A DNA stretch of 64,000 nucleotides from Tessaracoccus flavus (GTDB lineage: Bacteria; Actinomycetota; Actinomycetes; Propionibacteriales; Propionibacteriaceae). Below the pieces are notes generated by a model, which saw only the letters and a program-made list of their open reading frames with translations, searched no databases and was not told the DNA's origin. Both the position numbers and the translations under genes were made by a program. Positions 42,883 to 51,581 of this stretch are shown here, piece after piece (positions within the stretch are counted from its first letter, which is position 1; each line of letters starts with the position of its first letter). Location of the stretch: the NCBI RefSeq assembly GCF_001997295.1, contig NZ_CP019605.1:2666001-2730000 (forward strand). The letters are read 5' to 3'.

Positions 42883-42916
42883 GAAGGGCCCGTCTCCCCA
42901 CGGAGGCGGGCCCTTC
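42883..42916 (+). terminator. Terminator hairpin after mutAB
   Basis: GAAGGGCCCG...GGAG and GCGGGCCCTTC form a GC-rich stem of about 14 bp ending with TTC. It begins 18 bp after the mutB stop. Confidence 0.8.
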
Positions 42917-42954
42917 TGGTCGGTTTGGGGCTAGAGTCCCCCGATTCATGCGGC

Positions 42955-43773
42955 TCAGGCGTCGCGGCGCCGGAGGAGGGCCGTCGCAGCCGCCATGGTT
43001 GCGACGACGTAGACCATGAACACGCCGAACCCCGCCCAGGGGCCGAGCACGTCGACGGGCCCACCGGGCTCGACGGCGGCGCTCACGATCCGCTCCCCCG
43101 CCACCGACGGCAGGTAGGGGTAGACGCGGGCGAACCAGTCGGAGGTCACCATGAGCAGCTGCCAGAACGACGACAGCATGAGCAGGACGCCCAACACGAG
43201 CGTGATCGCGCCCGCCGAGTGCCGGACGACGGCGCCGACGGCGAGCCCGAACAGCCCGACCCCGGCGAGGTAGAGCGCCGTGCCCCAGAAGATGCGCTGC
43301 ACCTCGGGGTCGCTGAGGTCGGCGGCCCCCGCCGCACCGAGCAGAGGGTAGCTGGCCGCGTAGGCGGCGGCGACGCCGACCAACCCGAGAGCGGCGCCGA
43401 CGACGGCGACCACCACGGCCTTCGCGGCCAGGGCGGGCCAACGGCGCGGGACGGCGGCCAGCGTCGAGCGGATCATGCCGGTGGAGTACTCACCGGTGAT
43501 GGTCAGCACGCCCAGCACCGCGACGACGACCTGCGCGAACGTGTAGCCCATGCCGATCGCCATCGTGCCGTCGAATCCGGCGGCCACGGCGTCGTCGTCG
43601 ATCCGCGACGTCGCACCCACGAGCACGGCGATGAAGACCATCGCGGCGATGGTGGCGGCGACCGTCCAGTAGGTCGAGCGCAAGCTCCACAGCTTGATCC
43701 ACTCCGAGCGCAGGACACGCGGGAATGACACGTGCCGGGCGTCGGCGCGGGTGGTGGTGGGGAGGGCGGTCAT
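42955..43773 (-). CDS. ABC-2 type permease
   Basis: The 272-residue membrane protein has six predicted helices after VLRSEWIKLWSLRSTYWTVA, a start typical of actinobacterial ABC-2 permeases. TITGEYSTGMIRSTLAAVP is the conserved loop. ATG 43773 overlaps the ATPase stop by 4 bp. The longer open frame to 44772 is an off-frame reading of the ATPase gene. It belongs to an exporter divergent from a NarL-type two-component system. Confidence 0.94.
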   Translation of the reverse strand: MTALPTTTRADARHVSFPRVLRSEWIKLWSLRSTYWTVAATIAAMVFIAVLVGATSRIDDDAVAAGFDGTMAIGMGYTFAQVVVAVLGVLTITGEYSTGMIRSTLAAVPRRWPALAAKAVVVAVVGAALGLVGVAAAYAASYPLLGAAGAADLSDPEVQRIFWGTALYLAGVGLFGLAVGAVVRHSAGAITLVLGVLLMLSSFWQLLMVTSDWFARVYPYLPSVAGERIVSAAVEPGGPVDVLGPWAGFGVFMVYVVATMAAATALLRRRDA

Positions 43774-44696
43774 TGTGAGATTCCTTCCGCGGTGGGCTCG
43801 GAGCGGTACTCGACCGAGTCGCGGGTCAGTTCCATGAAGGCCTCCTCGAGGGAGGCGCGCACGGGGGTGAGCTCGTGCAGGGCGACGCCGTTGGCGGCGG
43901 CCAGGTCGCCGACGGCGGGCGCGGGGAGGTCGGTCACCTCGAGTTGCCCGGTCGGCAGGGTGCGAACGGTGGCGCCGCGGACGATGAGCAACGGCGCCAG
44001 GGTGCCGGCGTCGGGGGTGGCGACGCGAACGGTGGGCGTCGTCGCGCGGGTGAGGATGTCGTCGATGGGGCCGTCGGCGATGATGCGACCGCGGCCGATG
44101 ACGACGAGGTGGTCGGCGGTCTGCGCCATCTCGCTCATCAGGTGCGAGGAGAGGAAGACGGTGCGGCCGTCGTCGGCGAGGCGGCGCACGAGGGTGCGCA
44201 CCCACTTCACGCCCTCGGGGTCGAGTCCGTTGACGGGTTCGTCGAGGATGAGGGTCTGGGGGTCGCCGAGCAGCGCCGCGGCGATGCCGAGCCGTTGGCC
44301 CATGCCGAGGGAGAAGCCTCCGACGCGACGTCCGGCGACCTGCTCGAGTCCGGTGATCCGGATGACCTCGGCCACGCGGTCGCGGCTGATGCCGTGGGTG
44401 GCGGCCATCGCACGCAGGTGTTGGTAGGCGCTGCGCCCGCTGTGGACGGCCTTGGCATCGAGCAGGACCCCGACCTGGGTGAGCGGGGAGCGGTGGTCGC
44501 GGTAGGCCTTGCCGCCCACGGTCACCGTGCCGGAGGTGGGCCGGTCGAGGCCCACGATCATCCGCATCGTGGTGGATTTGCCGGCGCCGTTGGGGCCGAG
44601 GAACCCGGTGACTCTGCCTGGCTGAACGTCGAACGAGATGCCGTCGACGGCCACCGTCTCGCCGTAGTGCTTGATGAGGTGTCGTGCCTCGATCAT
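43770..44696 (-). CDS. ABC exporter ATP-binding protein
   Basis: The 308-residue ATPase has Walker A GPNGAGKSTT, signature FSLGMGQRLGIAAAL, Walker B LILDEPVNGLDPEG and switch LSSHLMSEM. The family contains drug and bacitracin-type exporters. It is transcribed away from the histidine kinase gene across a 176-bp region containing the palindrome GGCGGCCGGCCGCC, so the response regulator may control it. Confidence 0.95.
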   Translation of the reverse strand: MIEARHLIKHYGETVAVDGISFDVQPGRVTGFLGPNGAGKSTTMRMIVGLDRPTSGTVTVGGKAYRDHRSPLTQVGVLLDAKAVHSGRSAYQHLRAMAATHGISRDRVAEVIRITGLEQVAGRRVGGFSLGMGQRLGIAAALLGDPQTLILDEPVNGLDPEGVKWVRTLVRRLADDGRTVFLSSHLMSEMAQTADHLVVIGRGRIIADGPIDDILTRATTPTVRVATPDAGTLAPLLIVRGATVRTLPTGQLEVTDLPAPAVGDLAAANGVALHELTPVRASLEEAFMELTRDSVEYRSEPTAEGISQ

Positions 44697-44872
44697 TGGG
44701 TGTCTTTCTGTCGTGACGAGCCGGTGTTGGCTCGACGCTTTCCACGGTAGGCGGCCGGCCGCCGAGGCACATCGGCCGCCCGGACGATCTTTCTGGTGCC
44801 GCTCCTCCTCCGCGGGGATGAGATCCGACGCCGACGCGGGGTGGGCGGGCGCGGTGACGTTAGGTTGGAGCC

Positions 44873-46045
44873 ATGTTCTCCGCCGCCCGCGCTTGGCTGA
44901 GGCGGCCCGCCCACGTGGACTGGGTCGTCGCGGCGGTGTCGCTGCTGCTGTCGATGATCTCGCTGGCAGTCACGGCCGTCCCACTCGCAGGCTGGCACGT
45001 GGCGATCGTGGCGACCGCGGCCGCGGCGCAGTCGGCGGCGCTGCTCCGACGCAGGCGCGCGCCCGTGGCGGTGCTCGCGATCGGCACGGCGTTGCTGGTG
45101 TTGACGACGGTGTTCGCCGGCGACCCCGTGGCCACCGAGCTGCCGGTGAGCTTCATGATGTACGCGGTGGCGGCGCACCGGCCGGCCCGCACGACGTGGG
45201 CGAGCGTCGCCGCGGTGGTGGGCGCCGTCGGGGCCACCTACGTGTTCACGCTGCGTCCGCTCCCGACCAGTGCCGCACCGGGGTGGGCGACGGCGACGCT
45301 GACGGTCTCGCTACTCGTCGCCGTCGCGCTGGGGCTGACCATGCGCGCCCACCGCCAGCAGCTGGAGGCAGAGAAGGAGCGCGCGCAGCAGCTCGCACTC
45401 GAGCGCGACCAGCGCGCCCAGCTGGAGGTGCTGACCGAACGGGAACGGATCGCGCGCGAAATGCACGACCTGGTGGCCCACTCCGTCGCCGTGATGGTGA
45501 CGCTCGCGCACGGGGCGTCGTCGGCGATGGACCGCAACCCCGACCTGGCCCGCGAGGCGCTGGGCGAGCTCACCCGTACCGGGAGCGAGGCGCTGCGCGA
45601 CATGCGCCGCGTGCTCGGCCTGCTCCGCGACGGCTCACAGCCCGACGGCGCGGCCAGCCAAACGCCCGGGGCGTTGCCGGATCTGTTGGCGACGTTCGCC
45701 AAGGTCGGGCTGCCCGTGCGGCTGGACGTCACAGGCGAGCCGCCGCCGTCGGAGCCGTTGCTCCACCACACCGTGTACCGGATCGTGCAGGAGTGCCTGA
45801 CCAACGTGCTGCGCCACGCCCCCGGCAGCGACGCCGTGGCGGTCCGGATCGGGTGGGGCGAGGCGGACGTGACGATCGAGGTGACCAACACCGGGCCGGT
45901 GGTGTCGCGTGTGGCCGGTGAGCAGTCGGGCCACGGGCTGCGGGGTCTGCGCGAGCGGGCCGCGGCGTTCGGCGGGAGCGTCGAGGCGGGGCCCGTCGAG
46001 GGCGGCTGGCGCGTCAGAGCTACGCTGAATCATGGCGACCGCTGA
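44873..46045 (+). CDS. NarL-type sensor histidine kinase
   Basis: The 390-residue kinase has four to five N-terminal membrane segments (residues about 15-160), a coiled-coil linker (RQQLEAEKERAQQLALERDQ), a HisKA_3 dimerisation domain with EMHDLVAHSVAVMV and an ATPase domain with HTVYRIVQECLTNVLRHAPG and GHGLRGLRERAAAFGG. It overlaps the regulator gene by 14 bp. No extracellular sensor is visible, as in kinases that sense their own exporter or the membrane state. Confidence 0.95.
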   Translation: MFSAARAWLRRPAHVDWVVAAVSLLLSMISLAVTAVPLAGWHVAIVATAAAAQSAALLRRRRAPVAVLAIGTALLVLTTVFAGDPVATELPVSFMMYAVAAHRPARTTWASVAAVVGAVGATYVFTLRPLPTSAAPGWATATLTVSLLVAVALGLTMRAHRQQLEAEKERAQQLALERDQRAQLEVLTERERIAREMHDLVAHSVAVMVTLAHGASSAMDRNPDLAREALGELTRTGSEALRDMRRVLGLLRDGSQPDGAASQTPGALPDLLATFAKVGLPVRLDVTGEPPPSEPLLHHTVYRIVQECLTNVLRHAPGSDAVAVRIGWGEADVTIEVTNTGPVVSRVAGEQSGHGLRGLRERAAAFGGSVEAGPVEGGWRVRATLNHGDR

Positions 46046-46748
46046 TCCTCCCCCGACCGGCACCCGGCCGCTGCGCGTAGTCGTCGCGGACGACCAGTCG
46101 CTGGTGCGGATGGGGCTTCGGCTGGTGCTGGAGAGCGACGAGGCCGTGCGCGTGGTGGGCGAGGCCGGCGACGGTGAGGCCGCCGTCGAGCGGTGCCGCG
46201 AACTGCGACCCGACGTCGCGCTGCTGGACGTGCAGATGCCCCGCGCGACGGGGCTCGAGGCGACCGCCCGCATCCTGGAGGCGTCGCCGGGCACCCGCGT
46301 GATCATCCTGACCACCTTCGACCTGGACGAGTACGTATACGACGCACTCAGGGCGGGAGCGAGCGGATTCCTGCTCAAGGACGCCGCCCCGGCTGAACTG
46401 CTTTCCGCGGTCCACGCCGTCGCGGCGGGTGAGGCGGTCATCGCGCCACGCATCACCCGTCGGCTGCTCGAACGGTTCGCCCCACGCCTGCCCGACCCCG
46501 CGTCGCCCACTCCGGCCGACGGCGCCAGCCACCCCCGGCTCGCCGCCCTGACCGCGCGCGAACTCGACGTGCTGCGGCTGGTGGCGCAGGGGTTCTCGAA
46601 TGCCGAGATCGCCGACCAGCTGTTCCTCTCACCGACGACGGTGAAGACGCACGTCAGCAGCCTGCTCGCCAAGCTCCAGGCCCGCGACCGCGTGCACGCG
46701 GTGATCGTCGCCTACGAGACGGGTCTGGTCCCACGTCCCCCTGAGTAG
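46032..46748 (+). CDS. NarL/LuxR-family response regulator
   Basis: The 238-residue protein has a receiver domain (VVVADDQSLVRMGL, Asp in VALLDVQMP, Lys in LLKDAAP) and a LuxR-type helix-turn-helix (LTARELDVLRLVAQGFSNAE, FLSPTTVKTHVSSLLAKL). It probably controls the divergent ABC exporter. The last codons and TGA stop (46746-46748) come from the start of a repeat (CCCCTGAGTAGGG). Confidence 0.95.
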   Translation: MATADPPPTGTRPLRVVVADDQSLVRMGLRLVLESDEAVRVVGEAGDGEAAVERCRELRPDVALLDVQMPRATGLEATARILEASPGTRVIILTTFDLDEYVYDALRAGASGFLLKDAAPAELLSAVHAVAAGEAVIAPRITRRLLERFAPRLPDPASPTPADGASHPRLAALTARELDVLRLVAQGFSNAEIADQLFLSPTTVKTHVSSLLAKLQARDRVHAVIVAYETGLVPRPPE

Positions 46749-46876
46749 GGAGCGAGGAACGAGCGACCGTATCGAAGGGCCCCCACGACGTATCGCCGAC
46801 TCGGGACAGCGGGAGGGTCACGAGCCCTTCGATACACGGTCGTTCGTCCCTCACGACCGCTACTCAGGGAAACGTT
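46739..46876. repeat. Inverted repeat CCCTGAGTAGGG...CTACTCAGGG
   Basis: The arms CCCTGAGTAGGGAGCGAGGA and its inverted partner near 46846-46872, plus CGTATCGAAGGGC and GCCCTTCGATAC inside, match the central element at 9566-9692. It fills most of the 190-bp gap between the response regulator and the MFS gene. Confidence 0.85.
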
Positions 46877-46938
46877 GAACGGACGGTCCCTCCCGACGAC
46901 TAGGCTGACGCCGTGCTCCCCCTCCCGGCGACGCCCTG

Positions 46939-48108
46939 ATGCGGCTCTCGACCACCCGCTATGCGGCCCTGCAGTCCGCGTACTGGAGCGCGTTCTGCCT
47001 GGCGATCATGTTCGCGAGCGTCTTCCTGCTGAGCAAGGGGCTCACCAACACCCAGATCGGCATCGTCGTCGCGACGGGCGGTGCGATCTCGGCGGTCGCC
47101 CAGCCGATCGTGGCGGGCGCGGCGGAGGGATCGCGGGTGCCGCTCAGAGTGTGGATCTCCGCACTCACGGCCCTCATGATCGTCGTCGCGGCGGCCCTGT
47201 TCATCCCCGGGCTGCCGTGGCTCCTGACCGCCGTGTTCTTCGGCTTCCAGATCCTCACCATCCAGCTCATCCTCCCGCTCGTCAACGCGCTCGGCATGGC
47301 CGTGCTCAACGCGGGGATCGCGATGAACTTCGGGGTCGCGCGTGCCGCAGGCTCGGCTGTGTTCGCCGTCGTCTCGGTAGGGGCAGGCAGCCTGGTGGCC
47401 GCCTTCGACACCATGGTCATCCCGCTGCTGGCCATCGGCTTCCAGGCGTTGATGATCCTCTTCGCTCTCACGTTCACGTACCGACAACCCGCGCTGCCGC
47501 ACGTCGACACCGACGACGAGGCTCACGTCGCGCCGACAGCGCACGCACCGTTGACGCTGGTCCAGCGTCGGAAGTTCACCTTGCTGCTGGTGGGCGTGGC
47601 ACTCAGCATGACCAGCCACAACCTGATCAACGCCTTCCTGTTCCAGACCATGACCTACCACGGCGGCGGCGCTGAGGAGATGGGCACCGCGGTGATGATC
47701 GCTGCGCTCTGCGAGCTTCCCACGATGGCGCTGTGGAGTTGGATCGTGACGAAGTGGTCCTCGGGTCTGATGCTGAAGGTGGCGGGGGTGTTCTTCGCGG
47801 TGAAGAACCTCGCCACCTGGCTGGCGGGCAGCGTCGGCGCCCTGTACTTCGCGCAGGGGCTGCAGCTGCTGGCGTTCGCGGTGCTGGTGCCGGCGTCGAT
47901 CTACTACGTCAACAAGCTGATGCCGCCGCAGGATCGGGTGAAGGGCCAGGCATACATGACGATGACGCACACGCTCGGCACGGTCATCGGCAGCCTGTCG
48001 GGCGGCTTCATCCTCGACGCCGCGGGCGTCCCGACGATGCTGCTCTTCGGCACCGCCGTCGCGACGGTGGGCGCGGTCCTGACGATCGTCTCCGCCGAGC
48101 ACCTCTAG
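46939..48108 (+). CDS. MFS transporter (MFS_1-like / PPP-type)
   Basis: The 389-residue protein has 12 predicted membrane segments. AALQSAYWSAFCLAIMFASV at the start and VYYVNKLMPPQDRVKGQAYM-like text near the C-terminus (IYYVNKLMPPQDRVKGQAY) resemble the MFS_1-like group that includes HsrA- and PPP-type carriers. The substrate is unknown. ATG 46939 was used; there is no clear ribosome-binding site. It is bounded by repeats on both sides. Confidence 0.88.
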   Translation: MRLSTTRYAALQSAYWSAFCLAIMFASVFLLSKGLTNTQIGIVVATGGAISAVAQPIVAGAAEGSRVPLRVWISALTALMIVVAAALFIPGLPWLLTAVFFGFQILTIQLILPLVNALGMAVLNAGIAMNFGVARAAGSAVFAVVSVGAGSLVAAFDTMVIPLLAIGFQALMILFALTFTYRQPALPHVDTDDEAHVAPTAHAPLTLVQRRKFTLLLVGVALSMTSHNLINAFLFQTMTYHGGGAEEMGTAVMIAALCELPTMALWSWIVTKWSSGLMLKVAGVFFAVKNLATWLAGSVGALYFAQGLQLLAFAVLVPASIYYVNKLMPPQDRVKGQAYMTMTHTLGTVIGSLSGGFILDAAGVPTMLLFGTAVATVGAVLTIVSAEHL

Positions 48109-48116
48109 CGTGAATC

Positions 48117-48251
48117 GATCCCTGAGCAGTGACGAGCGCAAGAGCTGAGGAACGTCCGTCGAAGGGTAACGGCCCATCCTCTACCGCCGCCCCCGACCAC
48201 TAGGGCGGCGACCATAGTCACGGCCGCAACCCTTCGACAAGCTCAGGGAAC
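48117..48251. repeat. CCCTGAGC...GCTCAGGG inverted repeat
   Basis: Left CCCTGAGCAGTGACGAGC and CGTCGAAGGGTAACGGCC; right GGCCGCAACCCTTCGACAAG and CTCAGGGAA. The right end overlaps the ribokinase stop codon (48243-48245). It lies between convergent genes. Confidence 0.85.
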
Positions 48252-49193
48252 GGGGAGGGCCGGAAGTTCGTCGTCGAGGTCGGGGTAGGACTCCTGGGCT
48301 CCGGGGCGCGTGCAGGCGAAGGCGCCGACGCGTGAGGCGAAGCGGGCGGCGTCGACCAGCGACTCCCCCTCAGCCAACCTCGACACCAGCGCCCCGACGA
48401 ACGCGTCGCCCGCACCGGTGGAGTCGACGGCGGTCACCGTCGCGGCGGGCACCGACGTCAGCTCGGACTGGTGGTCCACGACCAACGATCCCCTCGCCCC
48501 CAGCGTCATCACCACCGACCGGACGCCAGCCTCGATGAGCGCCAGCGCGACGTCGGAGTGCGTCTCTCCGAGCGGGATCTCCCGATCCCGATCAAGCATG
48601 GCCAGCACCAGCCCGGCTTCGTGCTCGTTCACCACGAGCGGGTCGGCCTTGTGAATGACTTCGACGGGCAACTCCATCACGGGCGCGAGGTTGAGGACGA
48701 ACCGACCGCTGCTGAGCTCCGCGGCGCGGATGGTGCCCGACGCCGGGATCTCGCCCTGCGCGACCACCACGTGGGCCGTCCGAACAGCGTCAGCGGCCGC
48801 TTCGACGGCGTCCGCATCCACGAGCGAGTTGGCGCCCGGCACGACGATGATCGAGTTCTCGCCGTCGGCGTCGACCACCACGATGGCCAGCCCCGTCGCC
48901 CTGGGGGCCTGACGCACGTGGGTCCGGTCGAGCCCCGATGCGGTGATCTGGGAGAGCGCCACGGCGGCGTTGGCGTCGTCCCCGACGGCGCCAACCATCG
49001 CGACGGAGGCGCCGAGCCGCGCCGCGGCGACGGCCTGGTTGGCCCCCTTACCGCCCGGGCCCATCACGACGTCGCGGCCCGGCAGCGTCTCGCCCGGCAT
49101 CGGGTGGCGGACCACGTCAACCGACAGGTCCACGTTGATCGAACCGACTACGACGACCTTGCCCGAGCGGTTCGCGCTCTTCCCCGAGTCCAC
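48243..49193 (-). CDS. rbsK: Ribokinase
   Basis: The 316-residue PfkB-family enzyme phosphorylates D-ribose. VVVVGSINVDLSVDVVRHPM, GPGGKGANQAVAAARLGASV and DSTGAGDAFVGALVSRLAEG are ribokinase signatures. The last residues ALPVP and the stop are encoded within a repeat. The uptake genes usually linked to it are absent, but a permease remnant lies 240 bp upstream of its start. Confidence 0.94.
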   Translation of the reverse strand: MDSGKSANRSGKVVVVGSINVDLSVDVVRHPMPGETLPGRDVVMGPGGKGANQAVAAARLGASVAMVGAVGDDANAAVALSQITASGLDRTHVRQAPRATGLAIVVVDADGENSIIVVPGANSLVDADAVEAAADAVRTAHVVVAQGEIPASGTIRAAELSSGRFVLNLAPVMELPVEVIHKADPLVVNEHEAGLVLAMLDRDREIPLGETHSDVALALIEAGVRSVVMTLGARGSLVVDHQSELTSVPAATVTAVDSTGAGDAFVGALVSRLAEGESLVDAARFASRVGAFACTRPGAQESYPDLDDELPALPVP

Positions 49194-49218
49194 ACCGCGA
49201 TGCTACCCCCGCACGCCC

Positions 49219-49433
49219 CCTGAGCAGCGACGAGCGCTCTGCGCGAGGAGCGTCCGTCGAAGGGTGGTCCCTGAGCAGCTCGCGAGGAACGAGCGAGCGA
49301 CCGTCGAAGGGTAACGGCCCCGCGGCCTACCGCCGCCCCTGACCACGGGGGCGGCGACCCCGCTCACGGCCGCAACCCTTCGACAAGCTCAGGGACCTGA
49401 TCCCCGAGCAGCGACGAGCGCTCTGCGCGAGGA
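49219..49433. repeat. Cluster of CCCTGAGC-family repeats
   Basis: The gap 49194-49934 is 741 bp and nearly all repeats. This part has two left-type units (CCTGAGCAGCGACGAGCG, CGTCGAAGGGT) followed by a right-type unit (CCGCAACCCTTCGACAAGCT) and a third partial left unit ending in GCGAGGA at 49433. Confidence 0.85.
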
Positions 49434-49514
49434 GTCGGCACCCTGGGCTACGCGATCGACGCCCAGGCCCGCTGGCTACTGCAAACCCGCCGCGAGCGCC
49501 TGGCCCAGGAGTGA
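49434..49514 (+). pseudogene. C-terminal remnant of an ABC permease-like gene
   Basis: The in-frame 26 residues before a TGA read VGTLGYAIDAQARWLLQTRR and end ERLAQE. The pattern GxLGYxxDxxxRxL...R resembles the C-terminus of nitrate/taurine-type ABC permeases. The upstream part of the gene is missing and replaced by a repeat, so it is a deletion remnant. Confidence 0.5.
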
Positions 49515-49530
49515 GGAAGCCCCCGTCGTG

Positions 49531-49664
49531 CTGAGTAGCGCCGACGAGGAACGATCTGCACCCGCCACGTCCCCCTGAGTAGCGCCGACGAGCAACGATC
49601 TGCACCCTCCACGTCGCCCTGAGTAGCGCCGGCGAGGAACGAGTCGGCGCGTGTCGAAGGGTTC
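49531..49664. repeat. Three tandem units of about 46 bp
   Basis: CTGAGTAGCGCCGACGAG occurs three times with small changes, each followed by GAACGATCTGCACCC or a variant. The last unit ends in CGTGTCGAAGGGTTCG, linking it to the CCCTGAG...TCGAAGGG family. Confidence 0.8.
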
Positions 49665-49703
49665 GCGACCCGTCCGCAGGGCCAGGGAACTCCCCCTCCC
49701 CGA

Positions 49704-49862
49704 CGCCAACGGTTCCACCGGAACGCCAACGACCTCAGCCCCTCGCCAACGGAATCCATCGACGCCCCCGAGATCTCGGGGGCGTCGATGGCTATCGTCG
49801 GCGAGTTCCGACCAATGTTGGCGTTCCAGTCTCTGCGTTGGCGTTGCCGTCCTGCGATGGCG
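49704..49862. repeat. Phased CGCCAAC/GTTGGCG element with central palindrome, copy 2
   Basis: CGCCAAC occurs at 49704, 49724 and 49744 (exact 20-bp spacing). A perfect 36-bp palindrome follows at 49756-49791, with half-site CCATCGACGCCCCCGAGA. GTTGGCG then occurs at 49817 and 49837 (20-bp spacing), and a degenerate GATGGCG at 49856. The architecture is the same as at 26459-26636. The remaining stretch to 49934 is not coding. Confidence 0.9.
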
Positions 49863-49934
49863 TTCCAGTCTCCCCCGGCCGAGTAGCGACGGCGCGGAGC
49901 CAGCCGTCACATATCGAAGGGCCCGTTGTAACGC

Positions 49935-51437
49935 CTAGGGCGCTGCGCGAGTCCGCACCTTGAAGATGATGAACTCGGCGGGCTTCAGCGGAGCGAACCC
50001 CACGAGGACCTCGACGACCCCGCCAGCGATGTCGGCCGGAGTGGTCGTCTCCGCGTCGCACTTCACGACATAGGCCTCGCGCGGCGCAGCGCCCGCGAAG
50101 GCACCCTGCCGGAACATCTGCTGCATGAAATCGCCCACCACCTGACGGATGCGAGCCCAGAGCGGCTCGCCGTTCGGCTCGAAGACAGTCCAGTCGAGTG
50201 AGCGAATGACGCTCTCCTCGAGGTGGAGCGCCAGGCGGCGCACCGGCACGTATTTGTACTCGTCCGCGTGGGCATCAGCGCCCCGCAGCGTCCGGGCGCC
50301 CCACACCACAGTGCCGACCCGGTCAATGGCCCGGATCGCGTTCACACCCACCCGGTTGAGATCCCCGTTCTCCGGGTCGGTCAACACCACGCTCGGCCCC
50401 ACGACGTCGGCGAGCGCCGCCTCGAGCCCCGCAGGCGCCTTCCACACCCCCCGCGCCGCATCCATCCGCGCATAGACCCCCGCGACGGCACCCGACGGCG
50501 CGAACGACCGCACCGCCCCGCCGCTCAACGGGTCACGCTGATCCACCCGCGGGTAGTAGATGGCCGCGTTCCTCGCTGCCGCCCCGGTCAGCCCGACGCC
50601 GACCAGCCAGTCGGGGATGTCGCTCCCGGGCATACCGGGCGGAGGATCGACGATGAGGAACGCCCGCCGTTGCTGCGCGTACGCCAACGCCGCGGCCCAC
50701 ACGCCGTCGGGCAGCGCAATGTCGGGCGAGGCGGGCGGGAGGACGAGGAGGTTGACGAGGTCGACGTCGTCGAGCGCCGTGATCCCGCGCTTCTCTCCCG
50801 CGCCGGAGACGTACGCGTCGACCGCCGGCACCTGTCCGTCCGCCCCGGGCGTGGAGACCGGGTAGTTGCCCGGGGCTGGACGCGTCGTCGTCAGCGGCGA
50901 GCGCACCCGCGCCAGCGTCGAGGCCTGGAGTACGGCGTCGAGGCGGCGCGGCCCGTCGACGAGCGTGACGTGTGGGAAGAGTTCGGTGTGTCCGTCGAGA
51001 GTGAGCCAGAGGGTGAAGATGTCGTCTCCTGTGGCCAGACCCTGGACGCTCGCCGCAGCGGCGGCCTCGTCCGGGCTCGGGTGCGACACACCGACGACCA
51101 GTCCGTTCGCCCAACTCCCCGGCCCGACCGCCTCGACGACGAGCCCGCCCCCGAGGTCGACCTGCGCCGTCGCGCCGCCGTCGTCAACCCGCACAATCAC
51201 GGCGGACCGGCCGCCGTTGGCGAAGAACGCGCGCACGCCATACCCGAGGCCGGAGTCGACTGTCAGGGCACCGAACACAGACTCGAACCCGGCCATATCC
51301 CCGACGGCGACGGCCCTGTCCACCGGCCCGCGCACGGCTCGGCCGACGAACGCGGTGACCGAGGTTGCCAGCGGCTCGATCGGACGAGGCCCCCGCGGGA
51401 CCTCTTCGACATAGACCCCGGGGGCGCTGAACGACAT
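49935..51437 (-). CDS. Orphan contractile tail-sheath protein (eCIS/phage sheath family)
   Basis: The 500-residue protein starts MSFSAPGVYVEEVPRGPRPI, the sheath-family hallmark. VGDMAGFESVFGAL and RRLALHLEESVIRSLDWTVF are further conserved blocks, and the C-terminal LVGFAPLKPAEFIIFKVRT is typical of extracellular contractile injection systems and phage sheaths. No tube, baseplate, spike or terminase gene is in the window. ATG 51437 was chosen because the family motif follows directly; an in-frame start at 51485 would add 16 residues. It may be a domesticated part or a separated locus. Confidence 0.9.
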   Translation of the reverse strand: MSFSAPGVYVEEVPRGPRPIEPLATSVTAFVGRAVRGPVDRAVAVGDMAGFESVFGALTVDSGLGYGVRAFFANGGRSAVIVRVDDGGATAQVDLGGGLVVEAVGPGSWANGLVVGVSHPSPDEAAAAASVQGLATGDDIFTLWLTLDGHTELFPHVTLVDGPRRLDAVLQASTLARVRSPLTTTRPAPGNYPVSTPGADGQVPAVDAYVSGAGEKRGITALDDVDLVNLLVLPPASPDIALPDGVWAAALAYAQQRRAFLIVDPPPGMPGSDIPDWLVGVGLTGAAARNAAIYYPRVDQRDPLSGGAVRSFAPSGAVAGVYARMDAARGVWKAPAGLEAALADVVGPSVVLTDPENGDLNRVGVNAIRAIDRVGTVVWGARTLRGADAHADEYKYVPVRRLALHLEESVIRSLDWTVFEPNGEPLWARIRQVVGDFMQQMFRQGAFAGAAPREAYVVKCDAETTTPADIAGGVVEVLVGFAPLKPAEFIIFKVRTRAAP

Positions 51438-51581
51438 GCCGCCAGTCTTTCGGAGCGCAGACAGGGGGTCAATGGGTCGCAGCACGTCACCTCGCCGGGC
51501 CGATGCGACTCGCCTAGTTTGCGCCGATCTAAGCCCCGCGCACCGGTAACGAAGTCACTACAGTGAGCAGCGGAGGCTCCC

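Noticed and set aside
40574..43441. 955-residue open frame on the minus strand opposite mutB
   Set aside because: It is the antisense shadow of mutB caused by high GC; the product is Arg/His/Leu/Gly-rich with no domain, while the plus strand encodes a complete conserved enzyme.
43774..44772. N-terminal extension of the permease frame
   Set aside because: Off-frame reading of the ABC ATPase gene, Arg/His/Pro-rich.
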